Shown in pieces: positions 33,314 to 42,190 of a stretch of DNA of 64,000 bases (its first letter is position 1; each line of letters begins with the position of its first letter). The notes under the pieces were generated by a model. The model saw only the letters and a program-made list of their open reading frames with translations, was not told the DNA's origin and searched no databases. The stretch spans positions 23,474 to 87,473 of the forward strand of contig JBBQCW010000013.1 of the NCBI GenBank assembly GCA_038319025.1, written 5' to 3'. Both the position numbers and the translations under genes were made by a program. Source of the DNA: JBBQCW01 sp038319025. Its GTDB lineage: Bacteria; Actinomycetota; Thermoleophilia; Solirubrobacterales; Solirubrobacteraceae.

Positions 33314-33928
33314 ATGGCACGACGCTCTCTTCGCCCCCAGTTCAACCAGATTCGGCTTTGGGTCCAGCAGGGCCGCACCGACGCGTGGATCGCGCACCAG
33401 CTTGAGGTCACGGTCCAGCAGATCGAGACCTTCAAGCGGGAGAACGATCTCCTGCCCGAGGGCGAGGGCGTAGACACCCCTGGCCCCTCCGGTGATTTTG
33501 ACGACGAGATCGACCTGCGCGCTGAAGATGACGCGAGAATCGCCGAGGAACTCGAAGCCGAGGCTGAGACGCGTCGCATCGAGGAGGAAGAGGCTGCCGC
33601 CGCTCGCGAGAAGGCTGAGGCAGAGGCCGCCGCCCGCCGTGAAGCCGGTGAGGACGAGCCCGAATCCGAGGACGACGAGGACGCCAAGCCGCGTCGCCGC
33701 CGCGGTCGCCGCGGAGGCCGGGGTCGAGGCCGCGCCTCGACCGGCCCGTACGAAGGCACGTTCGACCACGGCGAAGAGGGCTACGGCCTATGGCTCGACC
33801 CGGGCGTCGCCGATGATGGCGTGTACGCCGAGCACTGGGCCGGGCACCGCGCGGTCGAGGTGGTCGTCGAAGCCGATCAGATCATCATCCGTCGCGCCGG
33901 CGACGACGCCGGCGACGACGAGGCCTAG
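33314..33928 (+). CDS. Charged HTH/coiled-coil protein with Arg-Gly-rich segment
   Basis: A 204-residue protein. The first 45 residues look like a helix-turn-helix (FNQIRLWVQQGRTDAWIAHQ, then LEVTVQQIETFKREN). An acidic and Glu/Ala-rich coiled-coil region follows (about 60-125). A basic RRRRGRRGGRGRGR stretch (about 126-140) resembles RGG-type RNA-binding tails. The last 60 residues form a separate domain (DHGEEGYGLWLDPGVADDGVYAEHWAG). I do not know the family. A nucleic-acid-binding role is suggested by the HTH-like start and the RG stretch. It lies next to csrA but is divergent. Confidence 0.75.
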   Translation: MARRSLRPQFNQIRLWVQQGRTDAWIAHQLEVTVQQIETFKRENDLLPEGEGVDTPGPSGDFDDEIDLRAEDDARIAEELEAEAETRRIEEEEAAAAREKAEAEAAARREAGEDEPESEDDEDAKPRRRRGRRGGRGRGRASTGPYEGTFDHGEEGYGLWLDPGVADDGVYAEHWAGHRAVEVVVEADQIIIRRAGDDAGDDEA

Positions 33929-33946
33929 ACCCGCCGAAGCTCGCGG

Positions 33947-34273
33947 TCAGCGCATCGTTTCGGTGCGCCGACCACCTGCGTAGTCCAGCGCCTCGCGTAC
34001 GTAACGGGCGAATGCGGCGTCCGCGACCGTGCGTGAGTCCCACGCCCAGGGTGCGTCTGGAGCGACGCGCGCAGCCAGATCCAGGCACCAGTCGGTGCCG
34101 AGCTCGTATAGGTCGACCAGCTCCGCGGTGGTGAACGCCCCGCCCAGCCGGCGGCGCAGTTCAGCGTGGATGGCCTCAGTCACGCGTCCCATGGCCTCGG
34201 CCATGGCCGGGTCGGCGTCGACGAGGCGTCGCTCACCTTCACGCCATTGCTGGACCGCCGTCTCGAAGTGCAC
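33947..34273 (-). CDS. Hypothetical helical protein (108 aa)
   Basis: A 108-residue protein from GTG 34273, predicted to be all-helical: FETAVQQWREGERRL, AEAMGRVTEAIHAELRRRLG, TTAELVDLYELGTDWCLDLA, then a Trp-containing end (DAPWAWDSRTVADAAFARYV). No motif is recognised. It converges on the charged protein gene, with 18 bp between their ends. Confidence 0.7.
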   Translation of the reverse strand: MHFETAVQQWREGERRLVDADPAMAEAMGRVTEAIHAELRRRLGGAFTTAELVDLYELGTDWCLDLAARVAPDAPWAWDSRTVADAAFARYVREALDYAGGRRTETMR

Positions 34274-34357
34274 GCCGGGAGGGTAGCGAGCCGGTCCCGC
34301 CGGCCTCTGGCGCCGCGGACGCTCCGGATCCGGGCCACCGTCATTTTGAAAGCCGTT

Positions 34358-34708
34358 CTAAGGGAGTTGACGAACGACGAACGCACGCTCGCCGGGCTTG
34401 ACCATGCCGGCACGGCGAGCTTGGATCTCGATTGCCCCCGGCTTGCTCAGCTCGGCGCGTCGGGCGGCGAGCGTGGCGTGCTCGGCCTTCAGTGAGCGCA
34501 ACTGGGCGCTCTGGCTCGCCGACCGGTCGCGCGTCGCCAAGAACGAGCGCACCGGCGCGACATACATCAGGAGAAGAACCCCGACCAGGCCGAGCAGCGC
34601 CCAACGGGTGATCCTGTCCCAGCGCAATCCTCCACCGGTCCGGGCCGCGCGCGAGCCTGCGGCGGTACGACGGGCAGCGCGGGCGGCGGCGGTGGCGGAA
34701 ACAGCCAT
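34358..34708 (-). CDS. FtsB/DivIC-like septum formation initiator
   Basis: A 116-residue single-pass membrane protein. A cytoplasmic basic N-terminus (ARAARRTAAGSRAAR) precedes one helix (about 39-57, WALLGLVGVLLLMYV), a coiled coil (SQSAQLRSLKAEHATLAARRAELS) and the end block IEIQARRAGMVKPGERAFVV typical of FtsB/DivIC, where the consensus is AR..L..V.PGE. These proteins join FtsL and FtsQ in the divisome. Position just downstream of eno and close to mazG is the conserved actinobacterial context. Confidence 0.88.
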   Translation of the reverse strand: MAVSATAAARAARRTAAGSRAARTGGGLRWDRITRWALLGLVGVLLLMYVAPVRSFLATRDRSASQSAQLRSLKAEHATLAARRAELSKPGAIEIQARRAGMVKPGERAFVVRQLP

Positions 34709-34786
34709 CGGACCCGTGTTCGCCCCCTGAGGGCCGGTTCCTTCTCCGCGCAAGCTGATTGCCGAAAACCTGCAACGCCCTGCCCA

Positions 34787-34802
34787 GGCGGTCGGGACCG
34801 CC
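34787..34802 (-). terminator. Short hairpin after eno
   Basis: GGCGGT (34787-34792) pairs with ACCGCC (34797-34802) around a 4-nt loop, just after the leftward eno stop. No T tract follows. Weak candidate. Confidence 0.3.
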
Positions 34803-34805
34803 GTT

Positions 34806-36080
34806 CTAAGAGCGGAAGACCGACCGCCCCGGGAAGGTCGCGGCGGACCCCAGCTCTTCTTCAATCCGTAGGAGTTGGTTGTACTTCGCCACGCGATCAG
34901 AGCGCGACGGGGCGCCTGTCTTGATCTGCCCGCAGCCGGTGGCCACGGCAAGGTCGGCGATCGTAACGTCCTCCGTCTCCCCCGAACGATGAGACATGAC
35001 CGCCGTGTAGCCGGCAGCGCGCGCCATGGCGATCGCCTCCATCGTCTCGGTGAGCGTGCCGATCTGGTTGACCTTGATGAGGATTGAGTTCCCCACCCCG
35101 AGGTCGATGCCCCGCTGCAGGCGCTCGGTATTGGTGACGAACAGGTCGTCCCCCACCAGCTGAACGCGATCGCCGACGGCGTCGGTGAGGGTCTTCCAGC
35201 CGGCCCAGTCCTCCTCGTCCATACCGTCCTCGAGCGACACGATGGGGTAACGGGCGGTCAGGTCGGCCCAGTAGGCCGCCATCTCGTCCGCGGTCAGGGA
35301 ACGGTTCTCGTGCTCCAGGACGTAGGCGCCATTGTGGTACAGCTCGCTTACGGCCGGATCCAGCGCGATGCACACGTCCTGCCCCGGGGTGTAGCCGGCA
35401 GCTTCGATGCCGGAGATTACGACCTGCAGCGCCTCCTCGTTGGAGGCGAGGTCCGGCGCAAAGCCGCCTTCGTCGCCGACGGAGGTCGCGCCGCCGCGGT
35501 CGTGGATCGTCTTCTTCAGGTGGTGGAAGACCTCAGTGCCGATGCGCAGCGCCTGCGCGAACGAGTCGGCTCCGCAAGGCACGATCATGAACTCCTGGAA
35601 GTCGACGGAGTTGTCCGCGTGCGCGCCGCCGTTGAGGACGTTCATCATCGGTACCGGCAGCACGTGGGCGTCTTCACCGCCCAGGTGGCGCCACAGGGGC
35701 ATCCCGGCCTCGGCGGCAGCGGCCTGCGCGCCGGCGAGCGAGACGCCGAGGATCGCGTTGGCGCCCAGCCGGGACTTGTTCGGCGTGCCGTCCAGATCGA
35801 TCAGCGCTCGGTCCAAGCCGGCCTGATCGTCGATGTCGCGCCCACGGACGGCGGCAGCGATCTCGGTGTTCACGTTGGCCACCGCATGAGTCACGCCCTT
35901 GCCCAGATAGGCGTCGCCGCCGTCGCGGAGCTCCGTGGCCTCAAACTCACCGGTGGATGCGCCGGAAGGCACCGCCGCACGCCCCTTGGCGCCGGAGGCG
36001 AGCGTGACATCCACCTCGACGGTGGGGTTACCACGGCTGTCGAGGATCTGCCGGGCGTGGACGTGCTCGATCTGGCTCAT
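34806..36080 (-). CDS. eno: Enolase
   Basis: A 424-residue glycolytic enzyme converting 2-phosphoglycerate to phosphoenolpyruvate. All signature blocks are present: QILDSRGNPTVEVDV, GAKGRAAVPSGASTGEFEA with the mobile loop, SVGDEGGFAPDL with the catalytic Glu, metal ligands in SLEDGMDEEDW and VGDDLFVTN, the Lys in ILIKVNQIGTLTE, and SHRSGETEDVTIADLAV. The ATG overlaps the mazG stop (ATGA), so mazG and eno are translationally coupled. Confidence 0.98.
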   Translation of the reverse strand: MSQIEHVHARQILDSRGNPTVEVDVTLASGAKGRAAVPSGASTGEFEATELRDGGDAYLGKGVTHAVANVNTEIAAAVRGRDIDDQAGLDRALIDLDGTPNKSRLGANAILGVSLAGAQAAAAEAGMPLWRHLGGEDAHVLPVPMMNVLNGGAHADNSVDFQEFMIVPCGADSFAQALRIGTEVFHHLKKTIHDRGGATSVGDEGGFAPDLASNEEALQVVISGIEAAGYTPGQDVCIALDPAVSELYHNGAYVLEHENRSLTADEMAAYWADLTARYPIVSLEDGMDEEDWAGWKTLTDAVGDRVQLVGDDLFVTNTERLQRGIDLGVGNSILIKVNQIGTLTETMEAIAMARAAGYTAVMSHRSGETEDVTIADLAVATGCGQIKTGAPSRSDRVAKYNQLLRIEEELGSAATFPGRSVFRS

Positions 36081-36859
36081 GCGGCCTCCATTCGGATCAA
36101 TGCGTAGTACTGAAGCTTGCGGTCGGTGGCGAGGTCGGCCCAGGCGTGGCCGTCGGCGGTGGCGCGCGCCTCGGCTGCCTCGACAGTGCCCTGGAAGCGC
36201 CCTGAGGCGCCGCGCAGGGCCAGCTCCGGGTCGACCTTCAGCAGGCGGGCCACGTTGGCCGCGGCGAACAGCAAGTCGCCGACCCGCGCAAAGGCGGCGT
36301 CGCGATCGGCTCCGGACGTGGCACCCGTGAGCTCCTCGGCGTGCGCCTGCACACCGTGCAGCACAGCATCCACGTCGCGCATGTCCAGCCCGCTCGACGC
36401 GGCGCGGCGTTGAACCTTGCGCGCGTGCAGCAGCGCGGGAAGGTTCTCGGGGACCTCACCGAAGATGCCCGGCTCGCGGCCGGGCTCGGTGGCCTTGATC
36501 TGATCCCAGTTGCTAAGCACCTCCGAGGCATCCGTCACCTCGGTCTCGCCGAACACGTGGGGATGGCGACGGATCAGCTTCTGGCGGGTGTGCTCAGCGA
36601 CCTGGGCCATGTCCCCCGCGCCGCGCTCCTCCAACAGGAGCGACAGGAAGTGGACCTGAAAGAGCACGTCGCCAAGCTCGTCCAGCAGTTTTGCATCGTC
36701 GCCCGAATACGCGGCGTCCGCCAGCTCGTACGCTTCTTCCACGGTGTGCGGGACGATCGAGCGCTCATCCTGCTCGCGGTCCCACGGGCACTCGACCCGC
36801 AACTGGCGGGTGAGTGCGTCGAGCCGCCCGATGGCGCCCGAAACGTCAGGGTCGCTCAC
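36077..36859 (-). CDS. mazG: MazG nucleotide pyrophosphohydrolase
   Basis: A 260-residue house-cleaning NTP pyrophosphatase. GTG 36859 is chosen because earlier codons are Arg/Pro-rich out-of-family sequence overlapping the foldase gene. The MazG metal motif is seen in CPWDREQDERSIVPHTVEEAYELADA and LLDELGDVLFQVHFLSLL (ExxE and ExxD pattern). A second MazG-like half follows (FARVGDLLFAAANVARLLKVDPELALR). It prevents misincorporation of abnormal nucleotides and may lower NTP or ppGpp levels. Coupled to eno by ATGA. Confidence 0.93.
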   Translation of the reverse strand: MSDPDVSGAIGRLDALTRQLRVECPWDREQDERSIVPHTVEEAYELADAAYSGDDAKLLDELGDVLFQVHFLSLLLEERGAGDMAQVAEHTRQKLIRRHPHVFGETEVTDASEVLSNWDQIKATEPGREPGIFGEVPENLPALLHARKVQRRAASSGLDMRDVDAVLHGVQAHAEELTGATSGADRDAAFARVGDLLFAAANVARLLKVDPELALRGASGRFQGTVEAAEARATADGHAWADLATDRKLQYYALIRMEAA

Positions 36860-36872
36860 CGGGCGGGTGGAA

Positions 36873-38087
36873 CTACGGGGTCGTGGCGGTGGTCGGCGGA
36901 GCAGCCGGGGTGGCCGGCGGAGCCGAGGTCGGCGGAGCGGTCGGAGCGGCCGTGGTGGCCGCAGCCGCCTTGACCTTCGGTGCGTTCTTGCACTGAGCGA
37001 CGATGTAGCCCGTACGGCACTGCGTGTCGGCCTTCCAGCGCTTCTGGAAGTCCTTGACGAACGCATCCAGCGCCTTCTGCTGGCCCTGGGACTTGAGCGC
37101 CGTCGTGATCTGGGGTGTCGCCTGCAGCAGCGTCTGCTGCACCTTGGGCGTCACCTTGGTGACCGAGAAGACGTAGTAGCCGAACTGCGTCTTGACGGGG
37201 CCGAGAACCTTGCCCGTGGGGGCGGCGAAGACGGCCGCGTCGAGCGACGCTTCCTGCTGGCCCTTGGTCACGCCGGCCATTACACCGCCGGTGCTCTTGG
37301 TGGCCTGGTCGATCGAGTACTTCTTGGCCACCGCCTTGAACGACTGCCCGGCCTCAAGGGCCTTCTTGGCGGCATTCGCCTGCGGCAGGGTCTTGGTCAG
37401 CACGATCTTGATGTCGCGCTTCTCCGGCGTACCGAACTGCGCCAGATTCTTGGTGTAGTACGCCTTGATCGCGGCGGGGGTCGGCGCGGCGCCGCCCTTG
37501 GTGATCTTGTCGCGCAGCTTGGTGGAGAGCTGGTCGACCCTCACGCGGAAGAGCAGATCATCCTGGTTCATCCCTGAGGTCTTCAGGAACTTCTGAAAGT
37601 CAGCTTCCTTCGGGAAGGACTGCTTCTTCTGCTTCAGGAAGGCGGCCTGTGCCTGCGCGTCGGTCAGCTTGACGCCCTGGTTGGAGGCCTCACCCTGAAT
37701 CCACGCGGCGGAGATCAGGAACTGCATGACCTGGTCGCGGAGCGCGTTGTACTGCTGCTGGCACTGGGCCTTCAGCTGCGTCGCGGTCGGCACGGCCTGG
37801 CCCTTGGGGGTGTTCTTGGGCAGCGCGGCCTGGGCGGCGATGACGCACGCCTTGAAGTCCGGCGGGACCGGAACGGTGGCCTTCACGGTCGCGCCCGGGG
37901 TCGTCTGGCTCTGCTGGGAGATGGACGCGATATCCGCCCAGTGGTTGAACTGATCCTTGGTGATCGAGTCGTTCTTGACGCGAGCGACGGCGTTGCCCGG
38001 AATGGAGCTGTCACCGCAGGCGCTGAGCAGCGCGGCAGAGGCGATGAGCAGGGCGAGAAGCGCGGAAGTACGGCGAAGTTGTGACAT
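36873..38087 (-). CDS. PpiC/PrsA-like peptidyl-prolyl isomerase lipoprotein
   Basis: A 404-residue extracytoplasmic foldase. The N-terminal signal ends in a lipobox (ASAALLSACGDS, Cys near residue 24). A SurA/PrsA-type helical domain (about 30-220) precedes the parvulin domain (about 222-325) with KRDIKIVLTKTLPQANAAKKAL, the STGGVMAGV strand and QFGYYVFSVTKV. The C-terminus is a Thr/Pro/Ala-rich tail with a nearby Cys pair (QCRTGYIVAQC). Such lipoproteins help fold exported proteins, which fits the many secreted proteins in this window. mazG follows 13 nt later. Confidence 0.9.
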   Translation of the reverse strand: MSQLRRTSALLALLIASAALLSACGDSSIPGNAVARVKNDSITKDQFNHWADIASISQQSQTTPGATVKATVPVPPDFKACVIAAQAALPKNTPKGQAVPTATQLKAQCQQQYNALRDQVMQFLISAAWIQGEASNQGVKLTDAQAQAAFLKQKKQSFPKEADFQKFLKTSGMNQDDLLFRVRVDQLSTKLRDKITKGGAAPTPAAIKAYYTKNLAQFGTPEKRDIKIVLTKTLPQANAAKKALEAGQSFKAVAKKYSIDQATKSTGGVMAGVTKGQQEASLDAAVFAAPTGKVLGPVKTQFGYYVFSVTKVTPKVQQTLLQATPQITTALKSQGQQKALDAFVKDFQKRWKADTQCRTGYIVAQCKNAPKVKAAAATTAAPTAPPTSAPPATPAAPPTTATTP

Positions 38088-38108
38088 ATCGCGGCGGACA
38101 GTAGCGAT

Positions 38109-41100
38109 TCAGGCGCGGACCTGCGTCACAACGGCCAGTATCGCGTCGGCCGCATGAATCACGGCGGGGAAGCGCTGCTCCGGGTCCTCGGGGACCTGCA
38201 GCGAGACTTGACTGCGGCCCGGCTCGTACCGGGCCTCGGGCAGCGCCTCGCGCAGACGCGCTGCACCGTCCTCGTCGAAGTCCATCGGCGTAACGCTCAA
38301 CCGCCCGCCGCGGAACGTGACGTTGCGGGCCCCCGCCCGCCCCAGCTTGATCCGCGCCTGCTGCAGGCTCAGCAGGTTGGCCAGGGGCGCGGGCACCGGA
38401 CCAAAGCGATCTTCGATCTCCTCCTGCAGCGCCCCGAGGTCTGACACCTCACGCGCGCCGGCGATGCGGCGGTGCACGTCGATCTTGGCTTGCTCGTACG
38501 GGATGTAGTCAGCCGGGATGTAGGCGTCCACGTTGATGTCCAGCCGCACGGGCTCGGGATCGTCGTCCCCGGTGTCGCCCTCGGCCGCACGCACGGCCTC
38601 GTCCAGCATCGAGAGGTAGAGCTCGAACCCCAGCGCGGCCACGTGGCCGGATTGCTCGTCGCCGAGCAGGTTGCCGGCGCCGCGGATCTCCAGGTCGCGC
38701 ATGGCCACTTTGAAGCCCGCGCCGAGCTCGGTGTAGTCCGACAATGCCGTCAGACGCTTGGTCGCCTCCTCGGTGAGTGCGGCGGCGGCCGGATACAGCA
38801 TGTACGCGTAGGCACGCTCTCGAGAGCGGCCGACCCGTCCACGGATCTGGTAGAGCTGAGCGAGGCCGAACATGTCGGCGCGCTCGATGATGAGCGTGTT
38901 GGCCTGCGGAATGTCGATGCCCGACTCGATGATGCTGGTGGAGACGAGCACGTCGGCGTCGCCGCGCAGGAACGAGAGCATGCGCGCTTCCAGGTCACCC
39001 TCGTCGAGCTGGCCGTGCGCGACCTCGAACGTCATGCCGGGACACAGCCCGCGCAGGCGCTCGGCCGTCTGCTCGATGCTCTCCACGCGGTTGTGCAGAA
39101 AGAACGCCTGGCCGCCGCGGGCCTTCTCGCGCTCGAGTGCCTGTTTGACGAGTCCTTCGTCGTACTCGCCGATGAACGTCTTGACCGGTCGTCGGCCCTC
39201 AGGCGGCGTCTCGATGACGCTGATGTCGCGCATCCCCGCCAGCGACATCTGCAGGGTGCGCGGGATCGGCGTGGCCGACATGGCGATCACGTCAACCCGC
39301 AACTTGATCTGGCGCAGCAGTTCCTTCTGCTTGACCCCGAAGCGCTGCTCCTCGTCGACGATCAGCAGCCCCAGGTCCTTGGGGCGCATGTCGCGGCCCA
39401 ACAGGCGGTGCGTACCGATCAGGATGTCGGTGCGGCCCTCGTTGAAGGCGGCGACAGCGTCCTTCTGCTCCTTCGGCGTACGGAACCGCGATACGTGATC
39501 GACGATGAACGGGTAGTCCTTCAAGCGCTCGGAGAAGGTGCCCATGTGCTGCTGGGCAAGGATCGTCGTCGGCGCCAGCATGAGGACCTGTTTGCCCCCG
39601 GCGGCCGCCTTGAACGCGGCTCTCAGCGCCACCTCCGTCTTGCCGTAGCCCACGTCGCCGCAGATCAGGCGATCCATCGGGCGGGGCGTCTCCATGTCGG
39701 CTTTGACCTGCTCGATCGCCTCACGCTGATCGGCCGTCTCCTGCCACGGGAACTTGGCCTCGAACTCGCGCTGCCACTCGCCGTCCTCCTCGAACGCCAC
39801 ACCGGTCCGGCGACGGCGCTCGGCGTACAGGTTCAGCAGTTCCCCGGCGAGCTCCTGCGCGGCCCGGCGAGCGCGCGCCTTGAGCTTGTCCCACGAGGCC
39901 CCGCCCAGTTTGGACAGCGGCGGATGCTCCCCACCGGCCCCCACGTAGCGGCTGATCTTCTGCAGCTGGTCGACCGGCAGGAATACGCGGTCGGTGCCGG
40001 CGTATTCCAGCTGCAGGTAGTCGCGGGTGACCCCGCCGACCGTCTTGGTGTCAAACCCGGCGAAGCGCGCCACACCGTGGTCCTCGTGGACCACGATGTC
40101 CCCGCCGCGCAATTCCGAGAACGACCGCAGCACACCGCGGCGGCGGGACGCCGAGCCCCCCTGCCCCTTGCGCTCGCTGCGGCGGCGGCGAAACAGGCGA
40201 TGGTCGGGGATCACGGCGAGGCGCAGTTGGGCGGAGACGAATCCGTCGCGCAACGCGGCCACCGCGAAGCGCAGCGCCATCGGGTCCTCGTCACCGGAGC
40301 GAGCACCGGCCCCTGCCCCGTCCCCCAGCCACCGTGCCTTGAGCCGGGCCAGGTTGTACGCCGCGCGCTCACCATCGCCGCGGCGCGCCCAGGCCACCAC
40401 TGTCCGATAGTCGCCGCGCACCAGCTGTTCGAGCTGCCCCTCGGCCTCCAACAACGAGCGAGCGGCGGTGTCCGCGCTCGAGGCGTGGAAGTTGATTTCC
40501 TGGTCGGAGGACAGCGCGGAGAGCCGCACGACGGCCTGCGCGTCGAGCGCGGCGATGACGTCGTCGGGCTTGACGTACAACTGGTGGGCGTCCTCGTCGT
40601 GGAACGCCGCGGTCACGTCCTGCCAGTGGTCGCTGAGCGCCGGGGCCACCTCCTCCTCGGCTGCGAGCAGGACGACCGCATCGGTGGGAATGAGGTCCAG
40701 CACGTTCCGGAACCGATCGGTGGGCAGCAGCTCGGCGATGTCCGGGCGATCCTCGGCGTCAGTCAGCGCCGCGATCTCCGCCAGCTCGCGGTGCTCAGCG
40801 GTGAGCTCGGCGGCCGGCGCGATCTCCACCGACTCCAAGTCGCCCAGCGAGCGCTGGGTGAAAGTTGAGAACTGGCGCAGCGACTCGATCTCGATGTCGA
40901 ACAGATCCACTCGCACCGGGTGATCCTCGGTCGCCGGGAACACGTCCAGCAGGCCGCCGCGCACCGCGAACTGGCCGCGATCGTCAACCTGATCGACCCG
41001 CTCATATCCGGCCGCCACCAACTCCACCGCCACCTCGTCTAGGTCCAGCAGCTCACCCTTGGCGAGCGTGAAGGCATGAGGGCGCAGCGCCGGGTCAGGC

Positions 41101-41516
41101 ACCTTCTCCGACAGGGCCACAGCGGAGATGACCACAACGGGCGGCTCGGCGCCGCCGGCCTCGGCTCCCGGCTCGCCGGAGGCCAGCAGCGCGTCGAGAG
41201 CGGCAACGCGCAGGCCGATCAGGTGGGCAGGCGGGGACAGGTGGGACTCATAGGTGACGCCGCGACTGGGATAGAAGCGCACCGGCCGCGGCGCGAGCCA
41301 GGTGGACAGGTCAGCGGCCAACTCCCGTGCCTGGCGGTCGTCGCCCGCGATGACCACGGCCGGCCGGCCGGTCAGGGGGCCGTCGACGCCGTCCAGCAAC
41401 GCCGCCACGAGATACGGGCGCATGGAGGCCGATACGAACGCACGCCCGCCGTCGCGGGCGAGTCGGGCGCCGTCATCGTCGACGGCGAGGAGGTTCAGAA
41501 GGGGGCGCAGAGACAC
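38109..41516 (-). CDS. mfd: Transcription-repair coupling factor Mfd
   Basis: A 1,135-residue helicase that removes RNA polymerase stalled at DNA damage and recruits UvrA. The N-terminal UvrB-like region contains YPSRGVTYESHLSPP. The RNA polymerase-interacting CarD-like domain has FSELRGGDIVVHEDHGVARFAG. The RecG-like translocase motor has Walker A GDVGYGKTEVALRAAF, DEEQRFGVKQKE, SATPIPRTLQMS and HGQLDEGDLE. The C-terminal TRCF domain ends the protein. The start is GTG. The foldase gene lies 21 nt downstream. Length and domain order are normal. Confidence 0.97.
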   Translation of the reverse strand: MSLRPLLNLLAVDDDGARLARDGGRAFVSASMRPYLVAALLDGVDGPLTGRPAVVIAGDDRQARELAADLSTWLAPRPVRFYPSRGVTYESHLSPPAHLIGLRVAALDALLASGEPGAEAGGAEPPVVVISAVALSEKVPDPALRPHAFTLAKGELLDLDEVAVELVAAGYERVDQVDDRGQFAVRGGLLDVFPATEDHPVRVDLFDIEIESLRQFSTFTQRSLGDLESVEIAPAAELTAEHRELAEIAALTDAEDRPDIAELLPTDRFRNVLDLIPTDAVVLLAAEEEVAPALSDHWQDVTAAFHDEDAHQLYVKPDDVIAALDAQAVVRLSALSSDQEINFHASSADTAARSLLEAEGQLEQLVRGDYRTVVAWARRGDGERAAYNLARLKARWLGDGAGAGARSGDEDPMALRFAVAALRDGFVSAQLRLAVIPDHRLFRRRRSERKGQGGSASRRRGVLRSFSELRGGDIVVHEDHGVARFAGFDTKTVGGVTRDYLQLEYAGTDRVFLPVDQLQKISRYVGAGGEHPPLSKLGGASWDKLKARARRAAQELAGELLNLYAERRRRTGVAFEEDGEWQREFEAKFPWQETADQREAIEQVKADMETPRPMDRLICGDVGYGKTEVALRAAFKAAAGGKQVLMLAPTTILAQQHMGTFSERLKDYPFIVDHVSRFRTPKEQKDAVAAFNEGRTDILIGTHRLLGRDMRPKDLGLLIVDEEQRFGVKQKELLRQIKLRVDVIAMSATPIPRTLQMSLAGMRDISVIETPPEGRRPVKTFIGEYDEGLVKQALEREKARGGQAFFLHNRVESIEQTAERLRGLCPGMTFEVAHGQLDEGDLEARMLSFLRGDADVLVSTSIIESGIDIPQANTLIIERADMFGLAQLYQIRGRVGRSRERAYAYMLYPAAAALTEEATKRLTALSDYTELGAGFKVAMRDLEIRGAGNLLGDEQSGHVAALGFELYLSMLDEAVRAAEGDTGDDDPEPVRLDINVDAYIPADYIPYEQAKIDVHRRIAGAREVSDLGALQEEIEDRFGPVPAPLANLLSLQQARIKLGRAGARNVTFRGGRLSVTPMDFDEDGAARLREALPEARYEPGRSQVSLQVPEDPEQRFPAVIHAADAILAVVTQVRA

Positions 41517-41602
41517 GGTCGGAGAACGCAGAACGACCGCGCTGACGCGCGGCCGGAGTGCTGTTCGAAGATAGCTGGTCTCCTCGTTCGCCCTGGGTGC
41601 GG

Positions 41603-42181
41603 TCAGAGCGTGTCGGCGCCGGTCACGATTCGCTCGGCCGCGTCGGCGGCGCGCTCGACCAACTCGCGAACCTCGTCCGGGGATTGCCCCCAGGCGCCGA
41701 GCACGTAGGCCGAGACGATCTCGCGGTCCGAGGTGTCCGGGCGGCCCACGCCCACGCGAACCCGCGCGAAATCCGTCGTGCCCAGGCCCACCTTGAGCGA
41801 CTTGAGCCCGTTGTGGCCCGCCAGACCACCGCCGAGCCGCGTGCGGATGTCGCCGAACGCCAAGTCAAGCTCGTCGTGGACGGCGAGCACGTGGTCAGGT
41901 TCGACCTTGTACGCCCCGCGAGCGGGGCCGACCGAGCGCCCAGCCTCATTCATGAACGTCAAAGGTCGCAGCACCGCCACGCGCGGGCCATCGGGGCCCG
42001 TGCGCCCGTCGCAGACCTCGCCCGCGAACTTCTTCCGTGGGCGGCCGAGCCCCCAGCGGCGGGCCAACTCATCCGCCACGAGGAACCCCACGTTGTGCGG
42101 GGTCCGGGCGTACTGCGGGCCTGGGTTGCCCAGGCCCGCGATCAGCCAATCGACAGGAGCGACGGCGCCGGGAAGGCGCAT
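41603..42181 (-). CDS. pth: Peptidyl-tRNA hydrolase
   Basis: A 192-residue enzyme that releases tRNA from prematurely dropped peptidyl-tRNA. The family blocks LIAGLGNPGPQYARTPHNVGFLV (with catalytic His), RVAVLRPLTFMNEAGRSV, HDELDLAFGDIRTRLGGGLAGHNGLKSL and ARVRVGVGRP are all intact. It begins 9 nt after rplY; the pair rplY-pth is a common arrangement and is likely co-transcribed. Confidence 0.97.
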   Translation of the reverse strand: MRLPGAVAPVDWLIAGLGNPGPQYARTPHNVGFLVADELARRWGLGRPRKKFAGEVCDGRTGPDGPRVAVLRPLTFMNEAGRSVGPARGAYKVEPDHVLAVHDELDLAFGDIRTRLGGGLAGHNGLKSLKVGLGTTDFARVRVGVGRPDTSDREIVSAYVLGAWGQSPDEVRELVERAADAAERIVTGADTL

Positions 42182-42190
42182 CGCCGAGGG

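Noticed and set aside
38472..40868. 798-codon rightward open frame opposite mfd
   Set aside because: It is the antisense shadow of mfd, whose helicase motifs are complete on the other strand. The shadow product is Arg/His/Gln-rich with no family pattern.
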